Part shown: positions 63,187 through 64,000 of the stretch, in pieces | How the letters are laid out: each line of letters begins with the position of its first letter | How positions within the stretch are numbered: the stretch's first letter is position 1 | NCBI RefSeq assembly: GCF_019654955.1 | Contig: NZ_BPEV01000027.1 | Coordinates: 1 to 64,000 of the forward strand | Direction: 5' to 3' | DNA length: 64,000 nt | Source: Shewanella sp. KT0246 | GTDB taxonomy: Bacteria > Pseudomonadota > Gammaproteobacteria > Enterobacterales > Shewanellaceae | Made by a program: the position numbers and the translations under genes | Notes under the pieces: model-generated | The model's input: only the letters and a program-made list of their open reading frames with translations | Told to the model about the DNA's origin: nothing | Databases searched by the model: none

Positions 63187-63882
63187 CTACTCCACTTTAT
63201 AGCCAACACCGTAAATTGAATGAAGTAGATTACATTGAGTGCTATTTAATGTCAGTTTAGAGCGAAGATTTTTTATATGACTGTCAATTGTTCGTGAACT
63301 CACCACTCTGTCATCGACATAGCACACTTGCATGAGACTATCGCGGGAATGCACGACACCTGGGCGTTTGAGCATGGTGTGCAGTAATCTAAATTCTACA
63401 GGGGTTAAATCCACTTCAACACTGGATACATTACACTTAAAGCGCTGAATATTGATGAGAAGATGTTTATAGACAATTTCATCTTCACTTGCTTGAGGAA
63501 CAGCCTCAACTCGTCTAAGAATTGTTTTTACTCTGGCAACAACTTCCCTTGCAGAAAAAGGCTTACATACATAATCATCTGCCCCAATTTCTAAACCGAT
63601 TAGGCGATCAATCTCTTCTACTCTAGCAGTTAACATTAGTAACGGGATTTGGGAAAATTGACGCACTTCTTTGCATATTGTTAGACCATCTTTATGAGGC
63701 AGCATTAAATCCAAAATGACAAAATCAGCCACCCCTTGCTTAATTGTTTCTACCGCAATCTGTCCATCGTGTTGTACAAGAGTATCGAAACCTTCAAGTG
63801 TAAGAAAATCAACGAGTACTTGAGCAATTTTAGGTTCGTCTTCAACGATTAATACTTTCATTTTGGGGTGACTAACATTCAT
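63187..63882 (-). CDS. baeR: OmpR-family response regulator, BaeR-like
   Basis: A 231-residue two-component regulator. The receiver domain has VEDEPKI, phospho-acceptor Asp58 in ILDLMLPHKDG, and KPFSAREVVARVKTILRR. The segment EEIDRLIGLEIGADDYVCKPF is very close to BaeR. A winged-helix OmpR-type DNA-binding domain follows (VDLTPVEFRLLHTMLKRPG, SRTIDSHIKNLRSKL). The first ATG (63882) is 2 nt after the kinase stop, which favours coupling; an internal ATG at 63861 gives the common MKVLIVEDE start. BaeR controls envelope stress and RND efflux genes in E. coli; the targets here are unknown. Confidence 0.88.
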   Translation of the reverse strand: MNVSHPKMKVLIVEDEPKIAQVLVDFLTLEGFDTLVQHDGQIAVETIKQGVADFVILDLMLPHKDGLTICKEVRQFSQIPLLMLTARVEEIDRLIGLEIGADDYVCKPFSAREVVARVKTILRRVEAVPQASEDEIVYKHLLINIQRFKCNVSSVEVDLTPVEFRLLHTMLKRPGVVHSRDSLMQVCYVDDRVVSSRTIDSHIKNLRSKLTLNSTQCNLLHSIYGVGYKVE

Positions 63883-63884
63883 AG

Positions 63885-64000
63885 TTAATGAGACTCTTTA
63901 AATATTGGTAATATGATTTCAATACATAAACCACCTAAATTTGATGGTCTTGCAGTAATACTGCCGCTATGAGCTTCTACGATATTACGACTAATGGTTA
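63885..64000 (-). CDS. baeS: Sensor histidine kinase, C-terminal end (cut by window edge)
   Basis: The last 37 codons of a kinase are visible: SRNIVEAHSGSITARPSNLG followed by GLCIEIILPIF, the G2-box region and final strand of a HATPase domain. The gene continues beyond the right edge. It ends 2 nt before the response regulator, so the pair forms an operon. BaeS is inferred from the BaeR-like partner, not from this fragment alone. Confidence 0.8.
   Translation of the reverse strand, partial: TISRNIVEAHSGSITARPSNLGGLCIEIILPIFKESH

Noticed and set aside
1..64000. tRNA, rRNA, prophage or complete insertion sequences
   Set aside because: No cloverleaf-like blocks, rRNA segments, phage structural genes or intact transposases were recognised in the window.

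Overview
The window looks like a chromosomal segment of a marine gammaproteobacterium, most likely a Shewanella. The base composition is AT-rich (roughly 40% G+C by eye). The local gene orders comEC-msbA-lpxK-ycaR, lolCDE followed by a divergent PilZ-mfd-csiV block, and small families such as DUF3624, DUF2986, DUF924 and YecM fit that group. The genus is inferred from gene content only; there is no rRNA or tRNA in the window.

Layout. 0.6-11 kb: an Asp/Glu racemase, a GNAT acetyltransferase, then an efflux operon (lipoprotein adaptor plus two overlapping RND permeases) followed by a periplasmic metallo-beta-lactamase-fold protein. 11-18 kb: an envelope block read on the minus strand, comEC-msbA-lpxK-ycaR, next to a WaaP/BUD32-like kinase. 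The 57-residue YcaR is a real gene that a 60-residue ORF cutoff misses. 18-25 kb: small conserved proteins, two LysR regulators, a CurA-like reductase, an XRE regulator, DUF924 and a CYTH class IV adenylate cyclase. 25.1-25.6 kb: a gene-poor scar holding the frameshifted C-terminus of an integron-type tyrosine recombinase. 25.6-37.4 kb: conserved core, with lolCDE on the minus strand, then PilZ-mfd-csiV, nagZ and sdaA. 

37.8-43.9 kb: an accessory stretch of mostly exported proteins (a small periplasmic protein, two outer-membrane beta-barrels, a PAP2 phosphatase with a signal peptide, and a serine hydrolase). Three of its transcription units carry a similar ~30-bp block 138-154 nt before their start codons. 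Three spacers carry a repeated TGCCAARGAYGG hairpin. This is the best candidate in the window for an undescribed co-regulated set, though its function cannot be read from sequence.

44-57 kb: NagD-like HAD phosphatase, M28 peptidase, asnB, GNATs, DUF1289 and VOC proteins, DUF445, a large DUF748/AsmA-like protein, a membrane-tethered glutaredoxin, a lipoprotein and DUF2986. 57-64 kb: MATE transporter with an overlapping potassium channel, an L,D-transpeptidase with yecM, an M23 endopeptidase-like protein, a double-domain PTPS/QueD-like protein and a BaeR-like response regulator. The partner histidine kinase of that regulator is cut by the window edge.

Together the segment is dominated by envelope biology: lipid A and lipoprotein export, peptidoglycan recycling and remodelling, efflux and outer-membrane proteins. 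Most transcription units end in clear hairpin terminators. Several starts were moved from the longest ORF to internal codons with better ribosome binding sites or family-consistent N-termini; each is stated in the entry.
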